From contig JAVTVX010000019.1 in the NCBI GenBank assembly GCA_033439265.1, forward strand, positions 8,005,501 through 8,069,500: 64,000 nt of DNA. Reading direction: 5' to 3'. The notes under the pieces were generated by a model that was given only the letters and a program-made list of their open reading frames with translations, had not been told where the DNA came from and searched no databases. The stretch comes from Dillenia suffruticosa. Its lineage: Eukaryota > Streptophyta > Magnoliopsida > Dilleniales > Dilleniaceae. This document shows positions 31,025 to 42,650 of this stretch, piece after piece. The position numbers and the translations under genes are program-made. Each line of letters begins with the position of its first letter. Positions within the stretch are counted from its first letter, which is position 1.

Positions 31025-32514
31025 TTCCAAAGAGCAAGCGAGCCGTCGGATGCAAATGGGTATACAAAATCAAATATAAAAGTGATGGATCAATTGAAAG
31101 GTTTAAGGCAAGACTTGTGGCTAAAGGATTCACTCAAGCATATGGGATAGATTACAAAGAGACATACGCACCCGTTGCCAAAATGAATTCAATTAGGGTC
31201 TTGATGTCTCTTGCGGTGAACCATGGATGGAGCATGTTTCAAATGGATGTAGCAAACGCGTTCCTTCAAGGAGATCTCAAAGAAGAAGTGTATATGCAAC
31301 TTCCTCAAGGGTTCCAACAACAAGGAGGAAACGTGTGCAAACTACGCAAGGCTATCTACGGGCTGAAGCAATCCCCAAGGGCATGGTATGCAAAATTAAG
31401 CCATGCTTTCCTTAGTAGTGGATTTGTTAAATGCCATAGCGACTCTTCTGTTTTCATTAGAAAAAACAATGATAAAATAGTGATAGCCTTAGTTTACATA
31501 GATGATATCATCATTACTGGAAATGACATGCATTTAATAGATATAGTTAGAAATTTCTTGAGTTCTAGGTTTGAAATTAAAGATTTAGGGAGACTAAAGT
31601 ATTTCCTAGGAATTGAGTTAGCCTATTGTAATAATGGGTTAATTCTATCCCAAAGGAAATATGCACTTGATCTTTTGCAGGAAACAGGAAAGCTAGGAGG
31701 AAAGCCAGCTTGTAGCCCTATTGTCACCACTGGACCTCTAGTAGATGATGAGGAGCCACTTGAGGACATAGAGAGATATCAAAGACTTGTAGGACGACTG
31801 ATCTACCTCACCATCACTAGGCCAGAGATAGCCTTTGCCGTGAGCCAAATTAGTCAACATATGCATTCTCCAAAGATGGGTCATTGGAGAGCAGTTGAGC
31901 GCATCCTTCACTACATCAAGAAATCACCAGGACTAGGTATTTGGATGAAGAACAATGGAAGCTCCCAAATTGAAGGCTTTTGCGATGCAGATTGGGCGAG
32001 CGATTCAAAGGATAGAAGATCTACCACCGGGTACTGCATGTTCGTAGGAGGCAACTTGGTAGCATGGAAGAGCAAAAAACAACATGTGGTGTCAAGATCG
32101 AGTGCAGAGGCTGAGTATAGAGCAATGACGTCAACAGCCAGTGAGATTGTATGGTTGAAGGCTCTAGTAGAGGAATTAGGGTTCAATGTTTCTACACCAA
32201 TCAACTTGCATTGTGACAATCAATCGGCAATTCATATTGCATCCAATCCGGTCTTCCATGGAAGGACTAAACACATAGAAGTTGATTGTCACTTCATTCG
32301 ACAAAAGGTGGAAGAAAAGCTTATAGCCACTCCCTACATCAAAGGAAAAGAGCAACTAGCTGATATCTTCACAAAAGGGGGAACTGCAATGCATCTTCAA
32401 GAAATCATGAATAAGTTGGGCACTATCGATATCTACGCACCCAACTTGAGGGGGAGTGTTGAAAAGAAGGATAACTTAACCCATCTTCATCACCAACCAA
32501 GTGCATCTACTTAG
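31025..32514 (+). pseudogene. B1 gag-pol, 3' portion (RT and RNase H)
   Basis: Open from the C1 insertion point to a stop within the 3' LTR. Begins in the first RVT_2 block (KRAVGCKWVYKIKYKSDGS). It has LQGDLKEEVYMQLP, LVYIDDIIITG (YIDD, a conservative change from YVDD), then RNase H with [26 protein letters not shown] and [11 protein letters not shown], and ends [15 protein letters not shown] replaces the usual WAGD. In phase with 22713-25473 once C1 is discounted. Stop at 32512-32514, 58 bp into the LTR. Confidence 0.93.
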
Positions 32515-32839
32515 AAGTCCAAAAATCAGCATGCATTGTCCAGCAAGCATGGCCCATTTGGGCAGCCTAAACCAACCCAAATAGCTAGGGGCAGTTTGGG
32601 CAGCATATATTTCAACAGTCAAAAAACTAGCTGTTGGAATTCCTTGGGGTTTGAGCTCCAACGGGAATATCACTTTCTACTGGCTATTTTTCCCTTTTCT
32701 CTATAAATAGAGCCTCATTGTATCTCCAAAAACTATGAGAAAAATGCTCTCAAATCTGTCCATGTATGCTCTCATTCTTCTTCAATAAAATTCAGAAGTA
32801 TTCTTCATTTCTTGTGCTCTATTTTTTGATATTTCAACA
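32457..32839 (+). repeat. B1 3' LTR
   Basis: 383 bp, identical by eye to 22331-22713, followed by TSD CCTTT. Confidence 0.96.
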
Positions 32840-33959
32840 CCTTTTTCAATCAATGGAGATGGTTGATCTGAAGGGAGCAAAAAATTCCATGTGCTAGGAA
32901 AATCTTCTTTGCTTGATGCTTTGGGTGTTTCTTTTCCTACAAAAAAGAATTCTTCCTCTAAAAATATCACATCCTTGGATGTGTATGTTCAATTAGTACT
33001 TGGATCATAACACCTATATCATTTTTCAAAAGAAGCATAACTTAGGAATAGACATTTTCTACCCTTGTGATCTAACTTATCTCTCATATGAGATGGTATA
33101 TGAATATAACACACACAACCAAATGTCCTAAGGTGCGTTACCTTAGGTTTCCTTTCTAAAAGCATTTCTAGAGGTGACATGCCCTTTAATGCTTTTAAGG
33201 GCATTAGATTTATAACATGGATAGCCGTTTTGACTGCATCACACCAAAACTTTTTGGTACGTTTGCATAGAACATCATGGCTCTAGCGGTTTCCAAAATG
33301 TGCCTATTTTTCCTCTCGGTTATCCCATTTTGTTGGGGTGTGTAGACATAAGACATTTGATGAATAATGCTATAATCTTTGAGAAAGTTCTTGAAGTTAT
33401 GACTTGTGTACTCTCCCCCATGATCTGATTTTGGTTACATATTTTACATAGCTTTTGAGTGCTTCAAGAGCTTGGTCCTTGCTATTCAAAAGGTAAATCC
33501 AATGTATCTAATCTTATGGTCAATGAAAGTAATGAAATATTTGTATCCTAAGTGTGAGAAGATATGAGAAGTCCAAATATCAGAATGTACTAAATCAAAT
33601 GCATTTTCATATATTGTTTCAGAACTTGGGTATATTGTTCGGGTTTGCTTTGCCATAATACAAACTTTACAATATCTATTCTCAAAATTTAAAATTGGAA
33701 ATAGACGTTTTAAAGATCGATCACTAGGATGCCCTAATCGCACATGCCAAAGAGATGAGTTTTTCTTGACACGAGCTGTGAATGTATATTGTTCTTGATC
33801 CAAAAAGTAGAGGTCTCCTCTTTAGTACCTTTGCCAATCAATTGATTCGACTTGAGGTCCTGAAAGGAGACAGAATTTGGATAAAAAACAACTCTATATT
33901 CTTGATCCTTAGTGATTCTCCTTATAGACAGCAAGTTTGAAGTAAGTTGGGGAACATAT
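32840..33959 (-). pseudogene. E element remnant: integrase and linker
   Basis: Continuation of E to the right of B1. On the minus strand from right to left: VPQLTSNLLSI (end of protease region), HHCC zone LWHVRLGHPSDRSLKRLF (33486-33803), then HLRTFGCVCYIHIP and GRKCLFLSYASFEK (33019-33204), then the linker PSTWNFLL (32782-32970). Several frameshifts and stops. Ends abruptly at 33959 where B2 is inserted. The gag and 5' LTR of E are not found anywhere in the window. Confidence 0.88.
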
Positions 33960-34420
33960 TGTTGAAATATAAAAAAATAGAACACAAGAAATGAAGAATA
34001 CTTCTGAATTTTATTGAAGAAGAATGAGAGCATACATGGATAGATTTGAGAGTATTTTTCTCATGGTTTTTAGAGATACAATGAGGCTCTATTTATAGAG
34101 AAAAGGAAAAAATAGCCAGTAGATAGTGATTCAAAAGTAATAATCCCGTTGGAGCTCAAACCCAAATGAATTCCAACAGCTAGTTTTTTTGACTGTTGAA
34201 ATATATACTGCCCAAACTACCCCTAGCTATTTGGGTTTGCATCCTAGACTTTTCTCCAAACTTTTGGACTTCCTTGGGCCTATTTTTGAATGTATTTTGG
34301 GTTAGTTTAGGCTGCCAAAATGGGCCATGCTTGATGGACAATGCAGGCTGATTTTTGGGCTTCTAAGTAGATGCACTTGGTTGGTGATGAAGATGGGTTG
34401 AGTTATCCTTCTTTTCAACA
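33960..34420 (-). repeat. B2 3' LTR
   Basis: 461 bp, plus-strand TGTTGAAATATAAAAA ... CTTTTCAACA. Contains the about 78-bp segment absent from B1. Confidence 0.94.
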
Positions 34421-36445
34421 CTCCCCCTCAAGTTGGGTGTGTAGATATCAATAGTGCCCAACTTGTTCATGATTTCTTGAAGATGCATTGCAATTCCCCC
34501 TTTTGTGAAGATATCAGCTAGTTGCTCTTTTCCTTTGATGTAGGGAGTGGCTATAAGCTTTTCTTCCACCTTTTGTCGAATGAAGTGACAATCAACTTCT
34601 ATGTGTTTAGTCCTTTCATGGAAGACCGGATTGGATGCAATATGAATTGCCGATTGATTGTCACATGCAAGTTGATTGGTGTAGAAACATTGAACCCTAA
34701 TTCCTCTACTAGAGCCTTCAACCATACAATCTAACTGGCTATTGACGCCATTGCCCTATACTCAGCCTCTGCACTTGATCTTGACACCACATGCTGTTTT
34801 TTGCTCTTACATGCTACCAAGTTGCCTCCTACGAACATACAGTACCCAGTGGTAGATCTTCTATCCTTTGAATCGCTCGCCCAATCTGTATCGCAAAAGC
34901 ATTCAATTTGGGAGCTTCCATTGTTCTTCATCCAAATACCTAGTCCAAGTGATTTCTTGATGTAGTGAAGGATGCGCTGAATTACTCTCCAATGACCCAT
35001 CTTTGGAGAATGCATATGTTGACTAATTTGGCTCACAGCAAAAGCTATGTCTGGCCTAGTGATGGTGAGGTAGATCAGTCGTCTACAAGTCTCTGATATC
35101 TCTCTATGTCCTCAAATGGCTCCTTATCATCTACTAGAGGTCCAGTGGTGACAATAGGGCTACCAGCTGGCTTTCCTCCTAACTCTCCTGTTTCCTGCAA
35201 AAGATCAAGAGCATATTTCCTTTGGGATAGAATTAACCCATTATTACAATAGGCTAACTCAATTCCTAGGATACTTTAGTCTCCCTAAATCTTTAATTTC
35301 AAACCTAGAACTCAAGAAATTTCTAACTATATCTATTAAATGCATGTCATTTCCTGTAATGATGATATCATCTATGTAAATTAAGGCTATCACTATTTTA
35401 TCATTGTTTTTTCTAATGAAAATAGATGAGTCGCTATGACATTTAACAAATCCACTACTAAGGAAAGCATGGCTTAATTTTGCATACCATGCCCTTGGGG
35501 ATTGCTTCAGCCCATAGATAGTCTTGCGTAGTTTGCACACGTTTCCTCCTTGTTGTTGGAACCCTTGAGGAAGTTGCATGTACACTTCTTCTTCGAGATC
35601 TCCTTGAAGGAATACGTTTGCTACATCCATTTGAAACATACTCCATCTATGGTTCACCGCAAGAGACAACAAGACCCTAATTGTGTTCATTTTGGCAACG
35701 GGTGCGTATGTCTCTTTGTAATCTATCCCATATGCTTGAGTGAATCCTCTAGCCACAAGTCTTGCCTTTAAACCTTTCAATTGATCCATCACTTTTATAT
35801 TTGATTTTGTATACCCATTTGCATCCGACGGCTTGCTTGCCCTTTGGAAGAGAGGTGACTTCCCATGTATCGTTCTCAGTCAATGTATCTAACTCTTCAT
35901 TCATTGCCTTTCTCCACCTTAGGTCCTTGGATGCTTCATTATATGTCCTAGGCTCCTGTTCTTTATCTATGTCACTCAAAAAATTTTGGTGGCTCAAAGA
36001 AACATGTGAGATGGTATGTATAATAATCAGAAATCGGATGTGATGTTACCTTTTCGAGTTATAGTAAATTCTACGGTTAATCCATTCCGAACGGGGAACC
36101 CTAAGCCTCGTGGATCGCCTAAGGTGAGGAGGTGGTGCATCCAAATCTCCCTCTACATGCTTGGATTCTTCCTCTTCGGTTTCTTGATCTCCCCCTGAAG
36201 TGTGGGCTGCCTCCTCTTCTATGGAGTTTGTTCCTTCTTCTTCATTATTTTGAAATTGCTCATTAATCTCTTGGGAGGTTCCTTCTACAACTGGTGGAGA
36301 TGATTGATTCGGGAGAAGTAAGAAATTCCACGTGCTTGGAGTGCTCTCTTCTTTTGATGATTGATGTTCTTCATTATCTACAAAAAAGGCCTCATTCTCT
36401 ACAAATATCACATCCTTAGATGTGTATGTTTGGTCAGTTTTAGGG
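34421..36445 (-). pseudogene. B2 pol remnant (linker, RT, RNase H)
   Basis: Broken minus-strand copia pol: linker and LRRSTRLRVPRSEWINRR (36046-36411), RVT_2 start (35749-35997), RT with LIYIDDIIITG (35259-35792), RNase H in two pieces (34731-35036, EAEYRAM; 34421-34725, [10 protein letters not shown] to [11 protein letters not shown]). Frame breaks at about 36050, 35770, 35270, 35090 and 34730. Very similar to B1. Confidence 0.92.
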
Positions 36446-37568
36446 TGATGTGAACCCGTTGGGTATAAAAACCCTAGAACCCACGAACAAGTTAATTTAG
36501 CCCAAAAATCGTCCCAACGAATTATTTGAACCGGTGGAATTTAAAACCTCAACCCTTGCCCTAAAGGAGGAAGAACCTAAGCTATAAGACCTTAGATCCG
36601 TTTCTCACTAGATCAAGAATCTTGGTATAAAGATGAAATGAATGACACCACAATCTAGATGGTTCGAAACCTAGATTGATAAGTCAAAGTACTAAACAAC
36701 ACTCATATCTTGAATAAGTTCAAGTTCTCAAAAGAACAAGATCTGTGTGAAGAATCCTCACAATTTTATTAATTCTCTCAAAAGTGTTGTTTTACACAAT
36801 GTATAATGACCTATTTATAGTCTAAAGGTAAAACATAATTGACAATTAAAAATTTAGTAACTCTCTAAATAATAAAGAATTAGGAAATTAAAAGTTATAA
36901 AAAATAAGAATTAGGAAACTAAATAAATCAAACTATTTTGACCAAGTCTTACTACTATTTTTTCTTTATTTTCGTCCTCCCTTGGTCTTGGATAGTTGGA
37001 AGAATAAAAGGCCCAAAACTATCCAAAACCAAGGGAGGACGAAAATAAAGAAAAATAGCAGCAAAATTTGGTCAAAATAGTTTGATTTATTTAGTTTCCT
37101 AATTCTTATTTTTTTGTAACTTTTAGTTTCCTAATTTTTTATTATTTAGAGAGTTACTAAATTTTTAGTTGCCAATTATGTTTTACCTTTAGACTATAAA
37201 TAGGTCATTATATATTGTGTAAAACAACACTTTTGAGAGAATTAATAAAATTGTGAGGATTCTTCACACAGATTTTGTTCTTTTGAGAACTTGAACTTAT
37301 TCAAGATATGAGTCTTGTTTAGTTCTTTGACTTATCAATCTAGGTTTCGAACCATCTAGATTGTGGCGTCATTCATTCCATCTTTATACCAAGGTTCTTG
37401 ATCTAGTAAGAAACGGGTTTAAGGTCATATACCTTAGGTTCTTCCTCCTTTAGGGCAAGGGTTGAGGTTTTAAATTCCACCGGTTCAAATAATTTGTTGG
37501 GACGATTTTTGGGCTAAATTAACTTGTTCGTGGGTTCTAGGGTTTTTATACCCAACGGGTTCACATCA
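36446..37568. mobile_element. Palindromic insertion: two inverted LTR-I ends
   Basis: 1123 bp with TGATGTGAACCCG at the left and its complement ending CACATCA at the right, flanked by exact TSD TAGGG (36441-36445, 37569-37573). The arms are 36446-36997 and 37017-37568, 552 bp each and about 95% identical or better by eye, around a 19-bp spacer. Each arm looks like the TATA-to-end part of an LTR: TATAAATA at 37195-37202 (right) and complement at 36812-36819 (left), AATAAA at 37244-37249. No protein coding. LTR-I sequence in normal order is at 17541-17700. Confidence 0.9.
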
Positions 37569-38037
37569 TAGGGTCATAACATCTATACCCTTTTTCAAAG
37601 GAAGCATACCCCAAAAATATGCACTTTCTACCCTTGTGATCTAACTTATCCCTCATGTGTGCTGGAATATGAATGTAATATATACAACCGAATGTTCTAA
37701 GATGAGATATCTTAGGTTTTCTATCTAGTAGGACTTCTAAGGATGACTTGTCATCTAGGACTTGAGATGGGATAAGGTTTATTAGGTGGACAGCGGTTTT
37801 TATTTTGATCACACCAAAATTTCTTAGGTACATTTGCATGAAACATCATAACTCTACTTATTTCTAATATGTGCCTATTTTTCATTTCGGCCACCCCATT
37901 TTATTGAGATGTGTACACACAAGACATTTGATGTATAATGCCATTCTCTCTAAGGTAGTTTTCAAATTTCAAACTAGTGAATTCCCCACCATGATCCGTC
38001 CTTAGAATTTTAATGTTAACATTGTAAAGTTTGGTCA
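37569..38037 (-). pseudogene. B2 integrase C-terminal remnant
   Basis: Minus-strand copia integrase end: VHLINLIPSQVL, LRTFGCIYYIHIPAHMRDKLDHKGRK and LGYASFEKGYRCYDP, with stops; upstream CVYT-Q-NGVAE-like block is damaged. Bounded by the palindrome at left and F1 at right. Confidence 0.88.
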
Positions 38038-38493
38038 TGTTGAGATTTCAAGCTATCAAGCAACTAGGATTGAATGAAAACTTAAAGATCTTTATTTGAA
38101 GAAAGAGTGCACAATGAGAGCATTGTTTTTTCATGGATAGAACATCCCATACAAGCTCCTATTTATAGAGATTATTACATGAGAAAGAGAGGGAAAAAGA
38201 CCCCAAACACTCAAGGATCCGTTGGGGAACATTGGGGACAGATTTCTGTCCCCAAAATCACTGTATAACAGCCATTTTTATGGCTGTTATACAGTGCAAC
38301 GGCTAGTTCAAAAGAACTAGCCGTTTTGCCCTTTTTAGGGCCCATTTTGGGCTTCTTTTAGGGGCTTAACAATGCCATTTTTGAGGACTAAAAAACTCAT
38401 AAGGAACGGGCCAAATACATCTCATGGATGGGCTTAAACTTGGCTTGAAATGGGGCCTATGCTAACTACACTTAATTCTCTTTTATTTCAACA
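38038..38493 (-). repeat. F1 3' LTR
   Basis: 456 bp, plus-strand TGTTGAGATTTC ... TTTTATTTCAACA, with the same three hairpins as the 5' LTR. Confidence 0.96.
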
Positions 38494-41400
38494 CTCCCCC
38501 TCAAGTTGGGTGTGTATGTATCTAAAACACCTAACTTGACCAGGTTTTTTTGAATATGATTGGCGGTCCCAGGCTTGGTGAGGATGTCGGCAATTTGATC
38601 ATCGCTTTTAGTGAATCTTGGAGTGATGAGCTTCTCCTCAACCTTTTGCCTCACAAAGTGACAATCCACCTCAATGTGCTTTGTCCTTTCATGAAAAACC
38701 GGGTTTGAGGCGATGTGAATGGCTGATTGGTTATCACAGTGTAGGGAGATTGGAGTAGGGACTATGAACCCTAATTCTTCAATCAAGGCTTTCAACCACA
38801 CGACTTCACTTGTAGCGGTTGCCATGGCTCTATATTCCGCTTCCGCACTTGATCTTGATACCACATGCTGTTTTTTGCTTTTCCAAGCAACAAGATTCCC
38901 TCCAACAAACATGCAATACCCTGAGGTCGATCTCCTATCTTCTGAATCACCTGCCCAATCTGCATCACAGAACCCTATGATTTGAGAAGATTCGTTCTTC
39001 TTCATTTGAATTCCCATTCCTGGAGTTCCCTTTAGGTAGAGAAGAATTCTTTCAATGGCCCTCCAATGCTTCTTCTTGGGTTGATGCATGTGCTGGCTAA
39101 CTTGCCCAACGGCATAAGAGATGTCCGGTCTAGTGATGGTTAGGTAGATCAATCTTCCAACAAGTCTTTGATATCGTTGCTTATCTTCATAAATCTCCTC
39201 ATCATCTTTGTGACTTAAGGATGTGCTTACCGGACTACAAGCTGGTTTGGCACCTAGTTTTCCCGTCTCCTGCAAAAGGTCAAGAGCATACTTTCTTTGT
39301 GATAGAACAAGTCCATTGGAACAATAGGCAAGTTCTATCCCTAGGAAGTATTTTAGTTTCCCTAGATCCTTGATGTCAAACTTAGTTTGAAGAAAAGTTC
39401 TAACTTTGTTAATGTGATTCATATCATTTCCTGTTATAATTATATCATCTACATAAACAAGAATGATAATGGTATTTTCTCCTAGGTTCTTGACAAATAA
39501 GGATGAATCACTAACGCATTTCTTAAAACCATGTTCAAGGAGAGTAGAGCTAAGTTTTCCATACCATGCTCTAGGTGATTGCTTGAGGCCATATATTGCC
39601 TTCTTTAGTTTGCAAACTTTGTTGTCACGATGGGAGAAACCAGGGGGCACTTCCATGTACACCTCTTCTTCCAGATCTCCTTGTAAAAAGGCGTTTGCAA
39701 CATCCATTTGAAATAATGGCCATGAGTGATTTATAGCAAGAGAGAGAAGGACACGGATGGTGTTCATCTTGGCCACGGGTGCAAACGTTTCCTTGTAGTC
39801 TATGCCATATGATTGAGTGAAGCCCTTGGCCACCAATCTTGCCTTGAATCTATCTATGCTTCCATCACTCTTGTGTTTGATCTTGAATATCCATTTGCAT
39901 CCCACAGCTCTTTTTCCTTTTGGTAGAGATGTCACTTCCCAAGTGTTATTTTTAGCCAAAGCATCCAACTCATTCTTCATTGCTTGAACCCAATGAGGTT
40001 GATCCTTTGCCTCCTCAAATGTTCTAGGCTCTTGGTGAAGGTCTATGTTCTTGATGAATCTTTGGTGACTGCAAGACATGTTAGATATTGAGTAGTATTG
40101 AGAAATTGGATGAGTAGTCACCTTGGAGTTAAAATAGACCCTTCTATTGATCCATTCAGAGGGAGGAAGTCTAAGTCTTGTAGATCTTCGAAGAGGAGGA
40201 GGGGGTTCATCCATAGACTGCTCCTCATGCTCTTCGGCCATATCAAGAGCTCCCCCTGAGTCTGAGTGTCCTTCCTCTTGATCTTCTTCTATTTCATGAT
40301 CTGAATGAGAGGGTGATGGGTCCCCTTGAGTTAGATCATTTTGGTGAGTTTCTTCATTGCTTTCGGCAGGAACTTCATTGATTTTTGGTAGAATCACATT
40401 CCATTGTTCTTGCTGGTAGATTTCTTTGGTTTGATCTTCTCTTCTTTGACCTGCAAAGTAAGGCTCATTTTCCACAAATATCACATCCTTGGATGTGTAT
40501 AGTTTCTTGGTTAGAGGATCATAACATTTATAGCCTTTTTCAAACGAGGAATATCCTAAAAAGATGCATTTTCTTCCATTGGCATCTAGTTTGCTCCTAA
40601 GATGACTAGGAATGTGGACATAGCAAACACAACCAAAAACTCTTAAATGATCAATGCTAGGTTTCTTTCCAAGGAGTAGCTCTAGGGGTGACTTTCCTCC
40701 TAGGATTTGGGATGGCATGAGGTTTATAAGGTGAGCAGCGGTCTTAATGGCCTCATTCCAATATTCCTTAGGTAAGTTTGAGTGAAACATCATAGATCTA
40801 GCTGTCTCCAAGAGATGCCTATTCTTTCTCTCGGCTATTCCATTTTGTTGAGGAGTGTACACACAAGACTTTTGATGAATGATCCCTTTTTCATCTAGAA
40901 ATTTTTCAAACTCAAGGCTAGTGAACTCCCCTCCATGATCTGACCTAAACATCTTTAGGTTAGCATTAAATTGCTTTGTTATATATCTATAGTAGCTCTT
41001 GAATGCCTCAAATACTTCAGATTTGTTTACTAAGAGATAAACCCAAGTGTATCTAGTTTTGTGATCTATGAATGTCACAAAGTATCTAAAACCATTATGG
41101 GAGACTAAAGGAGAGGTCCAAACATCTGAATGAACTAATTCAAAAGCCTCTTTATATATTGTTTCAGAAATGGGATAATACACTTTGGTTTGTTTTCCAA
41201 GTACACAAGCTTTGCAATGCCTATCTTCTAATTCACTATTCGGAAATAGGCGTTTCAAAGCTAGGTTTCCTGGATGCCCTAGACGTTCATGCCATAGAGA
41301 GGAGGATATGTTTCGGACAGCAAAAGCTTGGTTCTCTTGATCCAAGTAATAGAGGTTGTTCCTCCTAGTTCCCTTGCCAATCAAATTGTTCGTTTTGCGA

Positions 41401-42650
41401 TCCTGAAAAATTACTTGGTTAGGATCAAAAATAGCTTTGCAATCCTGCTCTTTGGTTATCTTGCTAATAGAAAGTAAGTTTGAATTGAACTTTGGAACAT
41501 ATAAAGCTTTAGTCTTTCTCCCAAATAGTTCAATTTCTCCTAAGTGCTCAACTTTTAACTTATGACCATTAGCTACTTTAACTAATTTATGATTGGTCAA
41601 GGGAATAAACTTGTTGATTTTCTTTTTATCTTTTACCATATGATCGTCACATCCGGAATCTATGAGCCAAGAATTGGAAATAGATGAAGATAAGGAATTA
41701 CCAGAATGGTGACTAATCTGCCCAACAAGTCGTTTGAATTCCTTATGCATCTCCTCCATCTTGGATTCGAGTGCTGCCACTTGAGACACTTGTTGAGCAT
41801 TTGAAGATGATTCCGGATTTTTCCTAGCATATTTCGGCCTCAAATGTGGGTGTAGGAACCAGCATTTTTCTTTCTTATGGCCGGACTTCTTGCAATGTGG
41901 GCAGATGTCTCTTTTTGCAAAGTTTTGAGTGTTGTTGGCCGGATGCTCTTCATGGACAGCTTGGAAGGCTTGAGAGTCGGATTTAAGCTTGGTAGATTCT
42001 TCAAGCCTTAAGCTAGTCTCGGTTCTTTGCACCATGAATTGGACTTCTTGAAATGAAGGAAAGACCTTCATTCGAAGAATCTCTTGTCGAATTGGAGCAT
42101 ATTCATCTCCAAGACCCATGAGTAGACCAAAGGTCATATCTTCATCGTTCCTTTGAAGAATGTTCTTGAGATTTATAGTAGGAGGCCTTAAGAGATTGAG
42201 TTCATTCCATAGATCCCTATATTCCCCAAAGTATTCGGGTAAGGATTTACCTCCTTTTTGAATTTTGAAGATCTTCTTTTTCAGCTCAAAGATTCTTCCG
42301 GTGTTGGATTCTTGACCATATAATGATTGCATTTGCTCCCATAATGCTCTTGCGTTTGGAATACATGTGAACATAGCCTTGTGAGTTTTGTCAAGAGACA
42401 TTTGAAGGAGCACCACCACTTGATCGTCTTTCTTCTTCCATACTCTGAATAATGGATTGGCTTCATCAAGAGGTTCTTCAAAGATGTGATTTTCAAGGTT
42501 GTAGAAGTTTAGGGACCTCTTGATGGTATCTTGCCAAGCATTGTAGTTTGTTGAATCTAGAAGTAAGGAGGTGAACATTGAGGTGCTAATTTGTGGTGGA
42601 GGGTCATTAAGACCGGAAGAGGAAGGTATCGTTGCCTGCTCTGATACCAT
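38472..42650 (-). CDS. F1 gag-pol polyprotein (1392 aa)
   Basis: Uninterrupted minus-strand ORF, MVSEQATIPSSS to [11 protein letters not shown]. Domains in order: gag (WQDTIKRSLNFYNLENH), CCHC knuckle ICPHCKKSGHKKEKCW, protease IDSGCDDHMVKD, integrase HHCC (LWHERLGHP, HCKACVLGKQTK) and DDE core (HSDVWTSP, RSDHGGEF, NGIAERKN), acidic linker, RVT_2 from KRAVGCKWIFKIKHKSDGS, YVDD at 1066-1069, RNase H ([26 protein letters not shown]). All catalytic residues visible. Start at the LTR/PBS junction, stop 22 bp into the 3' LTR. Closest relative in the window is C1. Given identical LTRs it is a candidate active copy. Confidence 0.95.
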   Translation of the reverse strand: MVSEQATIPSSSGLNDPPPQISTSMFTSLLLDSTNYNAWQDTIKRSLNFYNLENHIFEEPLDEANPLFRVWKKKDDQVVVLLQMSLDKTHKAMFTCIPNARALWEQMQSLYGQESNTGRIFELKKKIFKIQKGGKSLPEYFGEYRDLWNELNLLRPPTINLKNILQRNDEDMTFGLLMGLGDEYAPIRQEILRMKVFPSFQEVQFMVQRTETSLRLEESTKLKSDSQAFQAVHEEHPANNTQNFAKRDICPHCKKSGHKKEKCWFLHPHLRPKYARKNPESSSNAQQVSQVAALESKMEEMHKEFKRLVGQISHHSGNSLSSSISNSWLIDSGCDDHMVKDKKKINKFIPLTNHKLVKVANGHKLKVEHLGEIELFGRKTKALYVPKFNSNLLSISKITKEQDCKAIFDPNQVIFQDRKTNNLIGKGTRRNNLYYLDQENQAFAVRNISSSLWHERLGHPGNLALKRLFPNSELEDRHCKACVLGKQTKVYYPISETIYKEAFELVHSDVWTSPLVSHNGFRYFVTFIDHKTRYTWVYLLVNKSEVFEAFKSYYRYITKQFNANLKMFRSDHGGEFTSLEFEKFLDEKGIIHQKSCVYTPQQNGIAERKNRHLLETARSMMFHSNLPKEYWNEAIKTAAHLINLMPSQILGGKSPLELLLGKKPSIDHLRVFGCVCYVHIPSHLRSKLDANGRKCIFLGYSSFEKGYKCYDPLTKKLYTSKDVIFVENEPYFAGQRREDQTKEIYQQEQWNVILPKINEVPAESNEETHQNDLTQGDPSPSHSDHEIEEDQEEGHSDSGGALDMAEEHEEQSMDEPPPPLRRSTRLRLPPSEWINRRVYFNSKVTTHPISQYYSISNMSCSHQRFIKNIDLHQEPRTFEEAKDQPHWVQAMKNELDALAKNNTWEVTSLPKGKRAVGCKWIFKIKHKSDGSIDRFKARLVAKGFTQSYGIDYKETFAPVAKMNTIRVLLSLAINHSWPLFQMDVANAFLQGDLEEEVYMEVPPGFSHRDNKVCKLKKAIYGLKQSPRAWYGKLSSTLLEHGFKKCVSDSSLFVKNLGENTIIILVYVDDIIITGNDMNHINKVRTFLQTKFDIKDLGKLKYFLGIELAYCSNGLVLSQRKYALDLLQETGKLGAKPACSPVSTSLSHKDDEEIYEDKQRYQRLVGRLIYLTITRPDISYAVGQVSQHMHQPKKKHWRAIERILLYLKGTPGMGIQMKKNESSQIIGFCDADWAGDSEDRRSTSGYCMFVGGNLVAWKSKKQHVVSRSSAEAEYRAMATATSEVVWLKALIEELGFIVPTPISLHCDNQSAIHIASNPVFHERTKHIEVDCHFVRQKVEEKLITPRFTKSDDQIADILTKPGTANHIQKNLVKLGVLDTYTPNLRGSVEIKEN

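Larger units (their letters stand above)
22331..32839 (+). mobile_element. B1: full-length copia element interrupted by C1
   Basis: LTRs of 383 bp (22331-22713 and 32457-32839) look identical by eye. TSD CCTTT at 22326-22330 and 32840-32844. Inserted in E. C1 and its target duplication (25474-31024) split the coding region. The removed length is 5551 bp, and the reading frame on both sides agrees once it is discounted. B1 was therefore potentially intact when C1 landed. Size without C1 is about 4.96 kb. Confidence 0.96.

Noticed and set aside
33734..34033. 99-aa ORF with a Phe-rich N-terminus (possible signal peptide)
   Set aside because: The N-terminus is B2 LTR read antisense and joined to E; no independent gene.
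36446..37568. A conventional DNA-transposon MITE or foldback element
   Set aside because: TG...CA termini, a 5-bp TSD and TATA/AATAAA signals in each arm fit LTR ends and integrase better. Kept only as an alternative in the finding.
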